Assembly: GCA_023428375.1 (NCBI GenBank)
Contig: JAEYYR010000002.1
Location: 186,001-250,000, forward strand
Source: a bacterium
Lineage (GTDB): Bacteria > Babelota > Babeliae > Babelales > Babelaceae
Reading direction: 5' to 3'
Length of the DNA stretch: 64,000 bases
Shown: positions 24,258-33,398 of the stretch, piece after piece
Layout of the letters: each line of letters opens with the position of its first letter
Position numbering within the stretch: the stretch's first letter is position 1
Position numbers and translations under genes: made by a program
Notes under the pieces: generated by a model
Told to the model about the DNA's origin: nothing
Databases searched by the model: none
Seen by the model: the letters and a program-made list of their open reading frames with translations, nothing else

Positions 24258-26570
24258 ATGAAATTATTGCTTTCTTGGATACTTGATCATGTTTACATGG
24301 ATCAAGACATTGCGTGTGCAGATATTGTTAATAAATTAAGTAGAACAACTGCAGAAATTGAACAAACTGATCGCATTATCATTGCCGTAGAAAACTTTAG
24401 TTTTGTATGCGCCCGTGCCCAAGATGCAACCGGAGTCATTGTCGAAGACATCGATACCGGTAAAGAACATCGCTTACCTGAGCGTTCCGTACAATTTGGT
24501 TCCCATTACCTTATTTATAAAGAAAATAACGCCTATCGTTGGGCAACGACCCGCGATTGTGGTTCTGAAAAAAACTTTATTTTACCCGCGTTGTTAAAAC
24601 CACATGACGGATCATGGCGCGATCAGCTGGTGGTTGAAGATTATGTTATTCATATAGATAATAAATCGATCTCTCATCGTCCCGATTTATGGGGACATCG
24701 TGGTTTTGCTCGTGAAATCGCCGCACATTTTGGGGTATCCTTAAAACCAGAAGATAATTTGTTGGGCCATTGTCCAATCAAACATTACCCTAACAAGTCT
24801 GCTGCACAGCCTTCAATGCCCTATGCATTAGAAATGATGGCGCACACACCGGTAAAACGTTTGGCTGGCATGTATATTGCCGATGTGCAATCCAATGCAT
24901 CTAATTTGTTTTATGCACAACGTCTTTCAAAAATTGATATTAAACCTATTTCTGCAATCGTCGATGCTACTAATTATGTAATGCTTGATCTTGGTCAACC
25001 ATTACATGCATTTGATGCAGAATTATTAAAAACACATACTATTCAAGTTGGCTATGCACAAAATGGTCAACAATTAACGCTGCTTGATGATCAAACGATT
25101 GAATTAACTTCCCAAGATTGTGTAGTTTCTGATGGCGCACGTCCATTAGCACTGGCAGGTATCATGGGCGGAAAAGATGCAGCAATTAATGAAAATACCA
25201 AAACAGCGGTAGTGATTGCAGAAAATTTTGATGCTGGTGCCATTCGCGTCAGTTCAACGCGTCATAAAGTGCGCACAGAATCTTCAGCACGTTTTGAAAA
25301 ATCACTTGATCCAAATCAAAATACTGTCGGCTTGCTTCGTTATATTAAAGTACTTCAGGACATGGATATTCGCTTTAAAAAGCCTGAAGCTATTCCATCA
25401 TTAGGTGCATTAGCGCAAGAAGTAAGTATTCATATTACTAAAGAATTTATTACCAAACGCTTAGGCATTCCCGTCTCATCAGAGCAAATTGAATCAACCT
25501 TAACCGCATTAGGCTTTGGCGCATTATCATTTTCTGGTGATCACGGTGATTATTTCCAAGTAACCGTTCCTACCATTCGTGCTACCAAAGATATTACTCG
25601 TGCAGAAGATATCGTTGAGGAAGTTGGCAGAAGTATTGGGTATGATCATATCCAACCAGTTATGCCAACACGCAGCACTAAACCTGTGAATACTCGTGCT
25701 ATTGATTGTGTAAATACCATCAAAGAACATGCAGCAATCAGCTTGTGTATGCATGAAGTTTCAAACTATGCATTATATGATGAAGAATGGCTTTCTGTTT
25801 TGGGCTTCAATCCATCAAATGCGCCGTATTTGAAAAATCCATTAGCAGATACGCGAAAAAGATTAGTAACCTCATTGATTCCTCATTTATTAAAAAATGT
25901 GGCAGACAATACGACACGTTATGATAAGGCTCAATTCTTTGAGATTAATAAGGTGTGGAGTCAAGAAGCAAAGCTTCATGAACAATTGAATTTTGCTGGT
26001 GTCATGTATGATCAAAAAAATACGCCAACTTTTTATGATTGCAAAACAAAATTGCAATACATCTTTGATGCGTTAGATATTTTGGTTGAATGGCGTCGTC
26101 CCATGACAATTGCTCCTTGGTCACATCCCTATGAAACAGCAGAACTTTTTGCTGATTCTATTTCCATCGGATATGCCGGCATGTTAAATGCTAAAACATC
26201 AAGCGTTGTTGGACGTGGCACTGCCTTTGTGTTTGAAATCAATGTACAGGCACTCCGTGAATTACCATCATTAAAACGACAATTTGCTGGATTGCTTACC
26301 TATCAACCGGTTACGCTTGATGTGAGTATGTTAGTTGATCGTCACTTAACCGCTTCTGAAATTGAATCAATAATTGCGTACAGTGATGCTCGCGTGAATG
26401 ATGTTCAATTATTGGATTTCTTTGAGAAACCTGAGTGGGGCACTAAACGCTCAATAACCATGCGTTATGTGTTATATGATGATCAAAAAACTATGACTAA
26501 AGCAGAGATTGATGCTATTCAAGAAAGTGTTCATAAAGCATTGATCAAGCATGGAGCAGAAATTCGATGA
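24258..26570 (+). CDS. pheT: Phenylalanyl-tRNA synthetase beta subunit
   Basis: The product is 770 aa from the ATG at 24258 (MKLLLSWILDHV), with a GGAG upstream; a start at 24231 would add nine residues. It is the non-catalytic chain of the alpha2-beta2 synthetase. The pattern HRPDLWGHRGFAREIAAHFG, the B3/B4 domain with the LDLGQPLHAFDAE segment, the B5 domain, and a C-terminal ferredoxin-fold anticodon-binding domain (TMTKAEIDAIQESV) are visible. The N-terminal tRNA-binding OB-fold region (about 40-155) is poorly conserved and lacks the usual HPNADKL. The pheS gene is not in the window. It overlaps lspA by 4 nt. Confidence 0.95.
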   Translation: MKLLLSWILDHVYMDQDIACADIVNKLSRTTAEIEQTDRIIIAVENFSFVCARAQDATGVIVEDIDTGKEHRLPERSVQFGSHYLIYKENNAYRWATTRDCGSEKNFILPALLKPHDGSWRDQLVVEDYVIHIDNKSISHRPDLWGHRGFAREIAAHFGVSLKPEDNLLGHCPIKHYPNKSAAQPSMPYALEMMAHTPVKRLAGMYIADVQSNASNLFYAQRLSKIDIKPISAIVDATNYVMLDLGQPLHAFDAELLKTHTIQVGYAQNGQQLTLLDDQTIELTSQDCVVSDGARPLALAGIMGGKDAAINENTKTAVVIAENFDAGAIRVSSTRHKVRTESSARFEKSLDPNQNTVGLLRYIKVLQDMDIRFKKPEAIPSLGALAQEVSIHITKEFITKRLGIPVSSEQIESTLTALGFGALSFSGDHGDYFQVTVPTIRATKDITRAEDIVEEVGRSIGYDHIQPVMPTRSTKPVNTRAIDCVNTIKEHAAISLCMHEVSNYALYDEEWLSVLGFNPSNAPYLKNPLADTRKRLVTSLIPHLLKNVADNTTRYDKAQFFEINKVWSQEAKLHEQLNFAGVMYDQKNTPTFYDCKTKLQYIFDALDILVEWRRPMTIAPWSHPYETAELFADSISIGYAGMLNAKTSSVVGRGTAFVFEINVQALRELPSLKRQFAGLLTYQPVTLDVSMLVDRHLTASEIESIIAYSDARVNDVQLLDFFEKPEWGTKRSITMRYVLYDDQKTMTKAEIDAIQESVHKALIKHGAEIR

Positions 26571-27013
26571 TTATCGCGATGTATTTCTTAATGTCTGCTG
26601 TAATTATTATTGCTGATCAACTCAGTAAGTGGTGGGCCTTAACAAACGTCCTTGAACATTGGGATATTACATCGTTTTTATCATTTGAAGTGATGCTCAA
26701 CAAAGGCATTTCATGGAGCATGTTTGATGGTGAATATACCCCATGGTTTGTGTATTGTGCGATTGCCGCAATGATTGTGTTTTTGTTAGTTCACATTATT
26801 ACTCAGAATAAGATTGGTATTACCACGTATGCAGAAGTTGCGGTATTAGCTGGTGCTATAAGTAACACTGTCGATAGAATACTCTATGGTGGCGTCGTAG
26901 ATTTTATTACGTTTCATTACCACAACTGGTATTTTCCAAGCTTTAATATTGCAGATATTGCAATAACCTTGGGTGTTATGTTTATGATAATTCAACTTAT
27001 ACAAGAGCGGTAA
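26567..27013 (+). CDS. lspA: Lipoprotein signal peptidase
   Basis: The 148-aa membrane protein with four helices cleaves signal peptides from prolipoproteins after lipidation. Both catalytic aspartates are in place: Asp103 in NTVDRILYGG and Asp130 in FNIADIAITLG; IIADQLSKWW (Asp16) is the family's first conserved box. The start codon overlaps the pheT stop (ATGA). It would process the lipoproteins seen in this window, for example BamD-like, the SurA-like lipoprotein at 29076 and the one at 2704. The length is slightly short but normal. Confidence 0.95.
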   Translation: MIIAMYFLMSAVIIIADQLSKWWALTNVLEHWDITSFLSFEVMLNKGISWSMFDGEYTPWFVYCAIAAMIVFLLVHIITQNKIGITTYAEVAVLAGAISNTVDRILYGGVVDFITFHYHNWYFPSFNIADIAITLGVMFMIIQLIQER

Positions 27014-27015
27014 TT

Positions 27016-27477
27016 ATGAATCGTCCAACATCATGCTATTCACTTGCTACATTATGGTATGTTGGTGATTTGCCAGCAAGAGGTACCGTTGCCACTCTGG
27101 TTGCAGCAGCATTATTATGGTATTTGGGCGAGGCATTTAATACATTTTTCTTAGCAGTGTTTTTAACATTACTTGCCGTGTTTAGTATTCATGCGGTATT
27201 ACGTAGATTCAAAGAAAAAGATCCTAAACAAATTATTATTGATGAAGTTGCCGGTTTTTGGTGGACATTGATCGGATTGCCTATGTCATTTGATTATATC
27301 TGTGCTGCAATAGTATTGTTTAGATTTTTTGATATTAGTAAATGGTTTGGTGTTGAATATTGTGAGCGTTTTCCCGGGGCGTGGGGCGTTGTATTAGACG
27401 ATTGTTACGCCGGTATTTTGACAAACCTTACCTTACGGTTTGTAGTATTTGTTTCTTCGTATGTTCTCCTTCATTAA
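27016..27477 (+). CDS. pgpA: Phosphatidylglycerophosphatase A
   Basis: The 153-aa membrane protein has the PgpA signature: SLATLWYVGDLPARGTVATL at the N-terminus, then KQIIIDEVAGFWWTL, FRFFDISKW and GAWGVVLDDCYAGIL, with the Asp/Glu residues that bind metal. It dephosphorylates phosphatidylglycerophosphate to phosphatidylglycerol in the inner membrane. It lies 2 nt after lspA and overlaps comF by 17 nt. Together with cdsA and plsC in this window it shows that the organism makes its own phospholipids. Confidence 0.93.
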   Translation: MNRPTSCYSLATLWYVGDLPARGTVATLVAAALLWYLGEAFNTFFLAVFLTLLAVFSIHAVLRRFKEKDPKQIIIDEVAGFWWTLIGLPMSFDYICAAIVLFRFFDISKWFGVEYCERFPGAWGVVLDDCYAGILTNLTLRFVVFVSSYVLLH

Positions 27478-28096
27478 AAATTTGTTTTGGGATATTGTTG
27501 CACCGCCGTTTTGTATGTGGTGCAGACAGTATATGCCAAAGCGATTTCCCTTATGTATTTCCTGTTATGATCTAATAAAACCAGTGGCTACTGATAGTAT
27601 AGAAATAGCATCGTATACTATAAAAATTTATGCTTTGGGCGCGTATCAAGATCCGCTCAAAAAATTAATACTTCAAAAAAATTACCATAATCACATTGGC
27701 AGTTATCAACTAGGACAAATCATGGCGGATCGTTTTCGTCTTGATGTTGATATGATAATTCCCGTACCTTCACATTGGACTCGCACGGCATGGCGAGGCT
27801 TTAATCATACCGAAATTATGGCGCAAGAGATTGCAGAGGTGTGGAAAATTCCTCTCAAGCCGTTGCTTAAACGATGCAAAAAAACCCGCATGCAATCAAC
27901 ATTGGCAGTTGCTGAACGATCAAAGAACATTGCAGGATCAATTCAAATAATTTCTGCCTCAGACATTGAAAACAAGAATATTGTTGTTATTGATGATTTA
28001 ATGACTACGGGTTCAACGATCAAAGAATGTTTAAAAGTTTTAGTAAAATGCAACCCAAAAAGTATTAGTATTCTTGTTGCTTGTCGTACCGTATAA
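27461..28096 (+). CDS. comF: ComF-family phosphoribosyltransferase-like protein
   Basis: The product is 211 aa from the ATG at 27461. The N-terminus has a zinc knuckle (FCMWCRQY and LCISCYD), the middle IIPVPSHWTRTAWRGFNH, and the PRPP-binding loop IVVIDDLMTTGSTIKE is complete. ComF proteins are linked to DNA uptake and natural transformation in several bacteria, but their exact reaction is unclear. The gene overlaps pgpA, so it belongs to the pheT-lspA-pgpA operon. Length and domain order are typical. Confidence 0.92.
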   Translation: MFSFIKNLFWDIVAPPFCMWCRQYMPKRFPLCISCYDLIKPVATDSIEIASYTIKIYALGAYQDPLKKLILQKNYHNHIGSYQLGQIMADRFRLDVDMIIPVPSHWTRTAWRGFNHTEIMAQEIAEVWKIPLKPLLKRCKKTRMQSTLAVAERSKNIAGSIQIISASDIENKNIVVIDDLMTTGSTIKECLKVLVKCNPKSISILVACRTV

Positions 28097-28114
28097 GTGC
28101 ATTTGATTAATGTA

Positions 28115-28909
28115 TTATCTTAATTTAAGGAATATATATCCAACTCCATTATTAAGCACATGTGCGAACATTGATGCAAATATATTCTGTGGATGAAGAT
28201 GTAAATTTCTAATGCATATAAAGCTTTGAAATCCAACACTTAGGCGTAATAAAGTCTGTAATTCTGGACTTTGATGTGTATGACCAAGCGCAAAAAGAGT
28301 AGGGACTATAATTTGAGAAGCGATCGGACCTGCAACAAATTTAATCATTCCATTCAATCCATACGTAAAAATCAATTCTTCTATCACGGGCCCAATGAAT
28401 ACCATAGTACTGAATCCCGGCATTTGAGCAAATTGTGGAGGCGATGTTTTTACATCAAAATTTTTATGGAGACTTAAGATAACTTTAGCAGCTAGTATGG
28501 TAAAAATTTTGTTATAAGCTAATAATCTTAATCCTACTTTCATATCATTCCATAATGAAGGACTTGAATTTTTGCTATGGCCTTTTATAACATCTTTAGT
28601 GAAAAAACTAACAGGTTTTGTTAAAAAAAATGATTTTAATACTTTGCTATAACCGCGAAAAATTTTTGAAGAGTATTGGTTATTGCTTATAGTAATTGTT
28701 TCAGGTTCAATGTCGCTTTTGTCTAACTCGGTAAAATTTGTATTTAAACTTTTAGTAGTGTACCCAATTACGCCATATGTACTATATTTTTTTGCAATTA
28801 AGCGAAGAGAGTCCAAAGAGTGGAATGCGATTAAATGATTTCTTTCTACCGTTAGTATATTGAATGCGGTGAAGCAGATAAGAAATGTTATTAATTTAAA
28901 ATTCAACAT
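28115..28909 (-). CDS. CPBP intramembrane protease-like protein
   Basis: The 264-aa product starts with a signal peptide or membrane anchor (MLNFKLITFLICFTAFNIL). Residues about 165-260 match the CPBP (CAAX protease and bacteriocin-processing) family: Glu177-Glu178 of motif 1, Phe206 and His210 of FALGH, and His250/Asn254 of HVLNN. The Arg of the family's EExxxR is replaced by Thr182, so activity may be changed or lost. Residues 30-130 form a polar region not found in the family. It is a single-gene unit on the minus strand. Calling it an active protease would be premature. Confidence 0.68.
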   Translation of the reverse strand: MLNFKLITFLICFTAFNILTVERNHLIAFHSLDSLRLIAKKYSTYGVIGYTTKSLNTNFTELDKSDIEPETITISNNQYSSKIFRGYSKVLKSFFLTKPVSFFTKDVIKGHSKNSSPSLWNDMKVGLRLLAYNKIFTILAAKVILSLHKNFDVKTSPPQFAQMPGFSTMVFIGPVIEELIFTYGLNGMIKFVAGPIASQIIVPTLFALGHTHQSPELQTLLRLSVGFQSFICIRNLHLHPQNIFASMFAHVLNNGVGYIFLKLR

Positions 28910-29075
28910 AAACGCCTATTTTTAAGATCTTTTCAGATTACTCGGGGCAGATTTATTTGCAAATCACAAGCTCCGTTTTAATGATTCAATACGGAATCTA
29001 GGTAATTTTGAAATGTTTTTAAGATATGCTAACCTGTTTGCGTTACTATGAAAATGATTAATTAGAGAGGTTTTT

Positions 29076-30101
29076 ATGAAGACATTACGTAATAGTTTTT
29101 TACGTACAGAGTTATTGGCTCTTCCATTATTATTAATTGTTGCAGGCTGTGATTGGCTTGGTGGCAAAAAAGAAACAGTAAATAGTTCATCTATGGCTCC
29201 TTCAGCAGATTTGCAATCCGATGTTATTGTAAGCATGAACGGAAAACCGTTATTTACCGCAGCTGAATTTCAAAAGTATTTAGATATTATTAATCGTGAG
29301 CAACCAGGCATTAAAGATATGTTGCCTATGTTGCCAGTTGAACAACAAACTCAAGTATATCAAGGCATTCTTGATAGCATTATTCTTGAGCGTTTGATGG
29401 GCGAATGGGTAAAACGTGAAGGTATTGATAAAAATCCTGAATACCAAGAAAATGCACGTATGGCTCATGAAATGATTGACCGTCAATTGGCGTTGCAAGC
29501 ATTCCAAACAAAACTCCTTAAAGAAGTTGCAATCAGCGATGCTGAAGCAAAATCTTTCTATGATAAAAATAAATCAACTGATCAAACCTTCAAACGTCCT
29601 CCTTTCTTAGCAAAAGCTGCTGGAACCAAGGCACAAGCGATTGTTGTTGATGCAGAAAAAGAAGCTAAAGATTTAGTGGCACAACTTAAAACATCAGATA
29701 TTAACGCTGTAGCGAAAAAAGCTAATAAAACCGTAAAAGATTTGGGTGTAGTAAATCCCCAATCATATGGTGTTGATAATGCGGTAAAATCAAAAATTGC
29801 ATCATTCAAGACCTTCCCTGCAAAAGATTTTGCAAAAGGTTCTGATGGTAAATTCTATGTGATTGAGGCTACTGGGTCACAAAATGCAGAATATGCACCA
29901 TTTGAAGAAGTTAAAGAGCAATTGAAGCAAATGATTACTTCACAAAAATTGGGTGAAATGTTTGCAAAACGTGCTGAAGAATTGAAAGCTCAGTATAAAA
30001 TTGATATCAATCCTAACTTTGTTAAATCAATGATTAATGCACCAGCTCAAGCTGAAAATGCTGACGCTCAAGGCAAAATGTCTAATGGTTTAGCGGCATA
30101 A
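29076..30101 (+). CDS. SurA/PrsA-like foldase lipoprotein
   Basis: The product is 341 aa. It has a lipoprotein signal peptide with lipobox VAGC (Cys25). Residues about 50-165 match the SurA N-terminal helical chaperone domain (FTAAEFQKYLDIINREQPG, then QVYQGILDSIILERLMGEW). Residues 165-300 correspond to a parvulin-like region but lack clear peptidyl-prolyl isomerase signatures, so chaperone function is more likely than catalysis. A Shine-Dalgarno AGAGAGG is present. A strong terminator follows the gene. It probably helps to fold outer-membrane or exported proteins. Confidence 0.82.
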   Translation: MKTLRNSFLRTELLALPLLLIVAGCDWLGGKKETVNSSSMAPSADLQSDVIVSMNGKPLFTAAEFQKYLDIINREQPGIKDMLPMLPVEQQTQVYQGILDSIILERLMGEWVKREGIDKNPEYQENARMAHEMIDRQLALQAFQTKLLKEVAISDAEAKSFYDKNKSTDQTFKRPPFLAKAAGTKAQAIVVDAEKEAKDLVAQLKTSDINAVAKKANKTVKDLGVVNPQSYGVDNAVKSKIASFKTFPAKDFAKGSDGKFYVIEATGSQNAEYAPFEEVKEQLKQMITSQKLGEMFAKRAEELKAQYKIDINPNFVKSMINAPAQAENADAQGKMSNGLAA

Positions 30102-30130
30102 GTCTAGATTATTAAAAAAGTGCTATACTA

Positions 30131-30158
30131 GAGGGAACGAAAGTTCCCTCTTTTTTTT
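30131..30158 (+). terminator. Rho-independent terminator of the SurA-like lipoprotein gene
   Basis: A perfect 8-bp stem (GAGGGAAC with GTTCCCTC) closes a GAAA tetraloop and is followed by eight T residues. A TGCTATACT extended -10 sequence (30121-30129) just before the hairpin may serve the next gene. Confidence 0.92.
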
Positions 30159-30174
30159 GTGCCCGGGAGTTGGT

Positions 30175-31065
30175 ATGAATATTTTTATTACAACATTTGT
30201 TTTATTATTTAGTGCAATCAACGCTTTTGATGAAAAATGGCAGATGGTCAACGAGGTTGCTGCAATTGTCTATCACCCTGAAGGCACCCATTATATTCTA
30301 AGAAGCGATTTGCGCCCTGGGTTTGACGGTCTTTTAAAAACCTTGCGAGACATTATTATCGAAACTTTAATGGTTTTTGATGCACAAGCTATGCATATTA
30401 ATGTAACTAAAGATGACGTGGACCGCTTTTTGGCACAACGCCAAAGAGAAGAAGGCATGAGCCTTAAAGATATAAAGCGCATGTTTTCTGAGATGGGTAT
30501 GACTTTCGATGAAGGCATTGAACAACTTCGTCGTATGCAAATGGTACAAGCTATTCTCGATTTTAGAGTACGTGGCGACAAACGAATTATTGTTGATAAA
30601 TCAGCCGTTGAAGAATATTACTCAACGCATGAAAGAGTGCAGCCAGCTATTTATACTTTGGCACAGACCTTGATCCCCTACGACAAATTTACCAAAGATC
30701 AAATCGAAAAATTGATAGACGACGGCAAGATTGCAACTGAAGTTGCATGGGAAGATTCATTTGATGTCTCTGAAGATGGTTTAGCTGATGATAAGAAATT
30801 TATCACTCAAAAACCAGCAGGTAGCATCGTGGGATTTGAAGAAACAGAAGAAGGGTTCGAATTAACCCGCTTAGTTTCAGTCCAACAAGGTCGAGTGGTG
30901 CCACTTGATGAAATTTATGAAGAAATTTCGTTTGAGATTCGCAGAGCAGTGTATGATAAGGTAATGTTTGAATACCAAACAAAGCTTTTAGAAAATGCGG
31001 TAATTCGTTTTAATAATCCTAAAGAACGTGAAGAAGTTCTTGGCTATTACGGTTTATTAAAATAA
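30175..31065 (+). CDS. Second SurA-like exported chaperone
   Basis: The product is 296 aa from the ATG at 30175, preceded by a GGGAG Shine-Dalgarno; an earlier TTG (30157) lies in the terminator. A signal peptide (MNIFITTFVLLFSAINA) precedes a SurA-type N-terminal domain: VNEVAAIVYHPEGTHYILRS, TLRDIIIETLMVFDAQA and VTKDDVDRFLAQRQREEGMS. This is close to SurA, where the second domain is a parvulin; here residues 165-270 have that layout but little conserved sequence. It does not carry a lipobox, unlike the upstream relative. It overlaps the end of the convergent USP-like gene by 9 nt. Confidence 0.82.
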   Translation: MNIFITTFVLLFSAINAFDEKWQMVNEVAAIVYHPEGTHYILRSDLRPGFDGLLKTLRDIIIETLMVFDAQAMHINVTKDDVDRFLAQRQREEGMSLKDIKRMFSEMGMTFDEGIEQLRRMQMVQAILDFRVRGDKRIIVDKSAVEEYYSTHERVQPAIYTLAQTLIPYDKFTKDQIEKLIDDGKIATEVAWEDSFDVSEDGLADDKKFITQKPAGSIVGFEETEEGFELTRLVSVQQGRVVPLDEIYEEISFEIRRAVYDKVMFEYQTKLLENAVIRFNNPKEREEVLGYYGLLK

Positions 31066-32118
31066 TAGTGAATGTAGTATTTCCAGGTCCATTGCAAAAA
31101 TCTCTATTTCATTCTTTGCTAATAATGATGGAAGAGGCTTAGGTTGTGGCGATCTGGGTATTTGGACCTGAGCTTGAGTTGTTTTGCCAAAAACAAAAAG
31201 ATAAGGGTCGTAATTTTTGGCCCTCATATCAGTAAGCATTGGTATAAATTTACCAATAGGTGTTACAATCGAATCGTTACAAAAAAACCAGCCTGATGGC
31301 CTTTGCACATATGTTGCAAAATGGCCTGCAACAAATGAATCTCCTTGGTGACATACTATTGCTAAACAATCGTATGAGCCAGTTGGTAGTTGAATTTGTT
31401 CGATCAAATTAATTCTTTCTTTGTTTTTTATTCTATTTCCGTAATCATCTTCCTCGAAAATATGTAGTGCAGCTATTAAGTACATACCTAATGGTGTTCT
31501 AGTATATTGATCAAGATTTATCTCTTCATATAGCGTTTGAATAATACCTTCTTGAATGTTATTAATGTATTTACGTGAAGGATCTTGGCTTTTAAGATTT
31601 ACCAGTAGTTTTGATACTATTAATTCTTCTTCAGTTATATACCCATTAGGTGTGATTAACTTTTTGTATTCTTTAATGCCTATAAGTTGATCTATTTGGG
31701 CAATAATTTTTATTTTATCTAATTCATTAACTTGCAGATCACGACCAATTAAATGTTCATACAATAAATCCCAAAATTCTACCGCATCTTCTTGCCGAAC
31801 ATTATTATTAAAGAATGTTGAAGTTACCTTATCATAAAAGGGTTGCATAATTTCTATATCAAGTGTTGTATTAGATGCATTATACAATTCAAAAATACTG
31901 ATTAGTGCTTTTGAAACGGATCCAGCTTTAAAGGCATTTTCTTGGCTGATTAAATATTCAGTCAATCGATTCATCGTGATTAATGCTTGTAAGGTTGAAT
32001 TCATGAAACATGAAGATCCACAATTTCTCATCCCGATTGGATTTTTTTGCGGCATTAATGATCCAATGGTAGTTGCATTAATGAGAGAAATGATTACTAA
32101 TAAAATAATATGATACAT
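31057..32118 (-). CDS. Exported ubiquitin-specific-protease-like deubiquitinase
   Basis: The product is 353 aa from the ATG at 32118 (AAGGA Shine-Dalgarno; an ATG at 32139 adds seven residues). A signal peptide (MYHIILLVIISLINA) is followed by a eukaryotic-type USP (peptidase C19) domain. The Cys box GMRNCGSSCFMNSTLQAL contains the catalytic Cys37 and oxyanion-hole Asn32, five residues apart as in human USP7. The QEDAVEFWDLLYEHL segment matches the QQDAxEF box, and the His box GHFATYVQRPSGWFFCND gives His266 and Asp282. A bacterium has no ubiquitin, so the target is presumably host ubiquitin conjugates (inference). The zinc-binding finger Cys pairs of many USPs are not seen. It is a single-gene minus-strand unit. 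Confidence 0.85.
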   Translation of the reverse strand: MYHIILLVIISLINATTIGSLMPQKNPIGMRNCGSSCFMNSTLQALITMNRLTEYLISQENAFKAGSVSKALISIFELYNASNTTLDIEIMQPFYDKVTSTFFNNNVRQEDAVEFWDLLYEHLIGRDLQVNELDKIKIIAQIDQLIGIKEYKKLITPNGYITEEELIVSKLLVNLKSQDPSRKYINNIQEGIIQTLYEEINLDQYTRTPLGMYLIAALHIFEEDDYGNRIKNKERINLIEQIQLPTGSYDCLAIVCHQGDSFVAGHFATYVQRPSGWFFCNDSIVTPIGKFIPMLTDMRAKNYDPYLFVFGKTTQAQVQIPRSPQPKPLPSLLAKNEIEIFAMDLEILHSLLF

Positions 32119-32171
32119 ACCAATCCTTAATGATTGCATGTATCTTAATTCATTGGTTCTATTAAATTCAA

Positions 32172-33398
32172 TTATTCTGAAGCAGAATTAATTTCTTCAA
32201 TCAACTGATGAAGTTTTTTCAACATTGAATCAAGGCGGGGTTTGATTTCTTGTTTTACCAAGGAATAATGCGATAGTAGGGTGGGTAAATCCATGCTTAC
32301 ATTAACTGCTGCGCGCTGTTCACGTACAACTGGTTTTTTAATCGGAAATATTCCAACGAGATGATGTGCTGGTGAACAAATCTGTTTGATTTTTGAAACA
32401 TCCACCGAGTCTTTGCAATGTTGTGGTAAATGATACACGATTTTTATTACAGCATTTTGTAAATCGTGTTTTTGAATTTCTTCAATAATCTGTTCAGTTT
32501 GATTTTCATTATTTTGCAAATACACTTCAACTTGTATGAATGGACGGGTAGGAATTTTAATAAATTCATGGGTAGTGTTATCTTTCTCATGAATCGTTAC
32601 AAAACAAAATCCTTTTTCTTCTTTACGTTCACCAAAATCCACTCGTTCGGGAGAGCCTGAATATACGATTGCAGGATATCCGTCAGGATTTAAATTTTGA
32701 TAGCGATGTAAATGACCAAGCCCAATATAATCGAATGGTTTTTTTGCTAGATCTGATGGTAAAAACAATGGATCGCTGCCATATATAGCGCGTTTTTCAG
32801 AGCCAGAAAAGATACCACTGCTGACGGTCAAATGACCGGAAAGTACCGTAGGAATTTCGGGTGATAGTTTTTCTATATAATGATCAATGAGAGTGCAAAC
32901 ATGCTTGCTTACTTGTTCTGCAATATCCTGCGCGCTGGTGTTAGGTAATGAAAGAGCTAATGTTGTGCGTGATGGCCATGGAATGCCAACCACTTGCACT
33001 GGACCGTTCTTTGTTTGCAGCGTGATAGCGCCAGGTTTTGAAAAAACATGAAAACCATCAACCGGTAATTGACCAAAAATATCCAGCGCATGTGCTTTGC
33101 CAAAACTGACGGGATTGTCGTGATTGCCTACGACAATAATGACGGGAATGTTGGCTTTATACAATCGCAAAAAACAATTAATTAACAATCGTTGTTGCGT
33201 AGGGCTTGGATGGGCTGTTTTATAAGCGTCACCGGAGAACATAAAAAAATCAACATTACGTTCGATAGCTGCATCGATGCAAAAATTTAATGCGTTCTCA
33301 AAATCAAGCAAACGGGTATGAATACCCGTTGCAGGATCTATATATCCATAATTTTCAACACCAAAATGAATATCAGCAGTATGAACAAATGTTATCAT
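32172..33398 (-). CDS. sbcD: SbcD/Mre11-family DNA exonuclease
   Basis: The 408-aa product is a calcineurin-like metallophosphoesterase with the full metal-binding set: HTADIHFG (Asp9, His11), FMFSGDAYKT, VVGNHDNP, LSGHLTV and GLGHLHRYQ. In the family it works with SbcC to process DNA ends and hairpins. The C-terminal part (residues 270-408) is longer and polar and would form the capping and partner-binding regions. No sbcC gene is visible in this window. The start overlaps the glmU stop by 4 nt (ATGA), so they are co-transcribed. Confidence 0.9.
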   Translation of the reverse strand: MITFVHTADIHFGVENYGYIDPATGIHTRLLDFENALNFCIDAAIERNVDFFMFSGDAYKTAHPSPTQQRLLINCFLRLYKANIPVIIVVGNHDNPVSFGKAHALDIFGQLPVDGFHVFSKPGAITLQTKNGPVQVVGIPWPSRTTLALSLPNTSAQDIAEQVSKHVCTLIDHYIEKLSPEIPTVLSGHLTVSSGIFSGSEKRAIYGSDPLFLPSDLAKKPFDYIGLGHLHRYQNLNPDGYPAIVYSGSPERVDFGERKEEKGFCFVTIHEKDNTTHEFIKIPTRPFIQVEVYLQNNENQTEQIIEEIQKHDLQNAVIKIVYHLPQHCKDSVDVSKIKQICSPAHHLVGIFPIKKPVVREQRAAVNVSMDLPTLLSHYSLVKQEIKPRLDSMLKKLHQLIEEINSASE

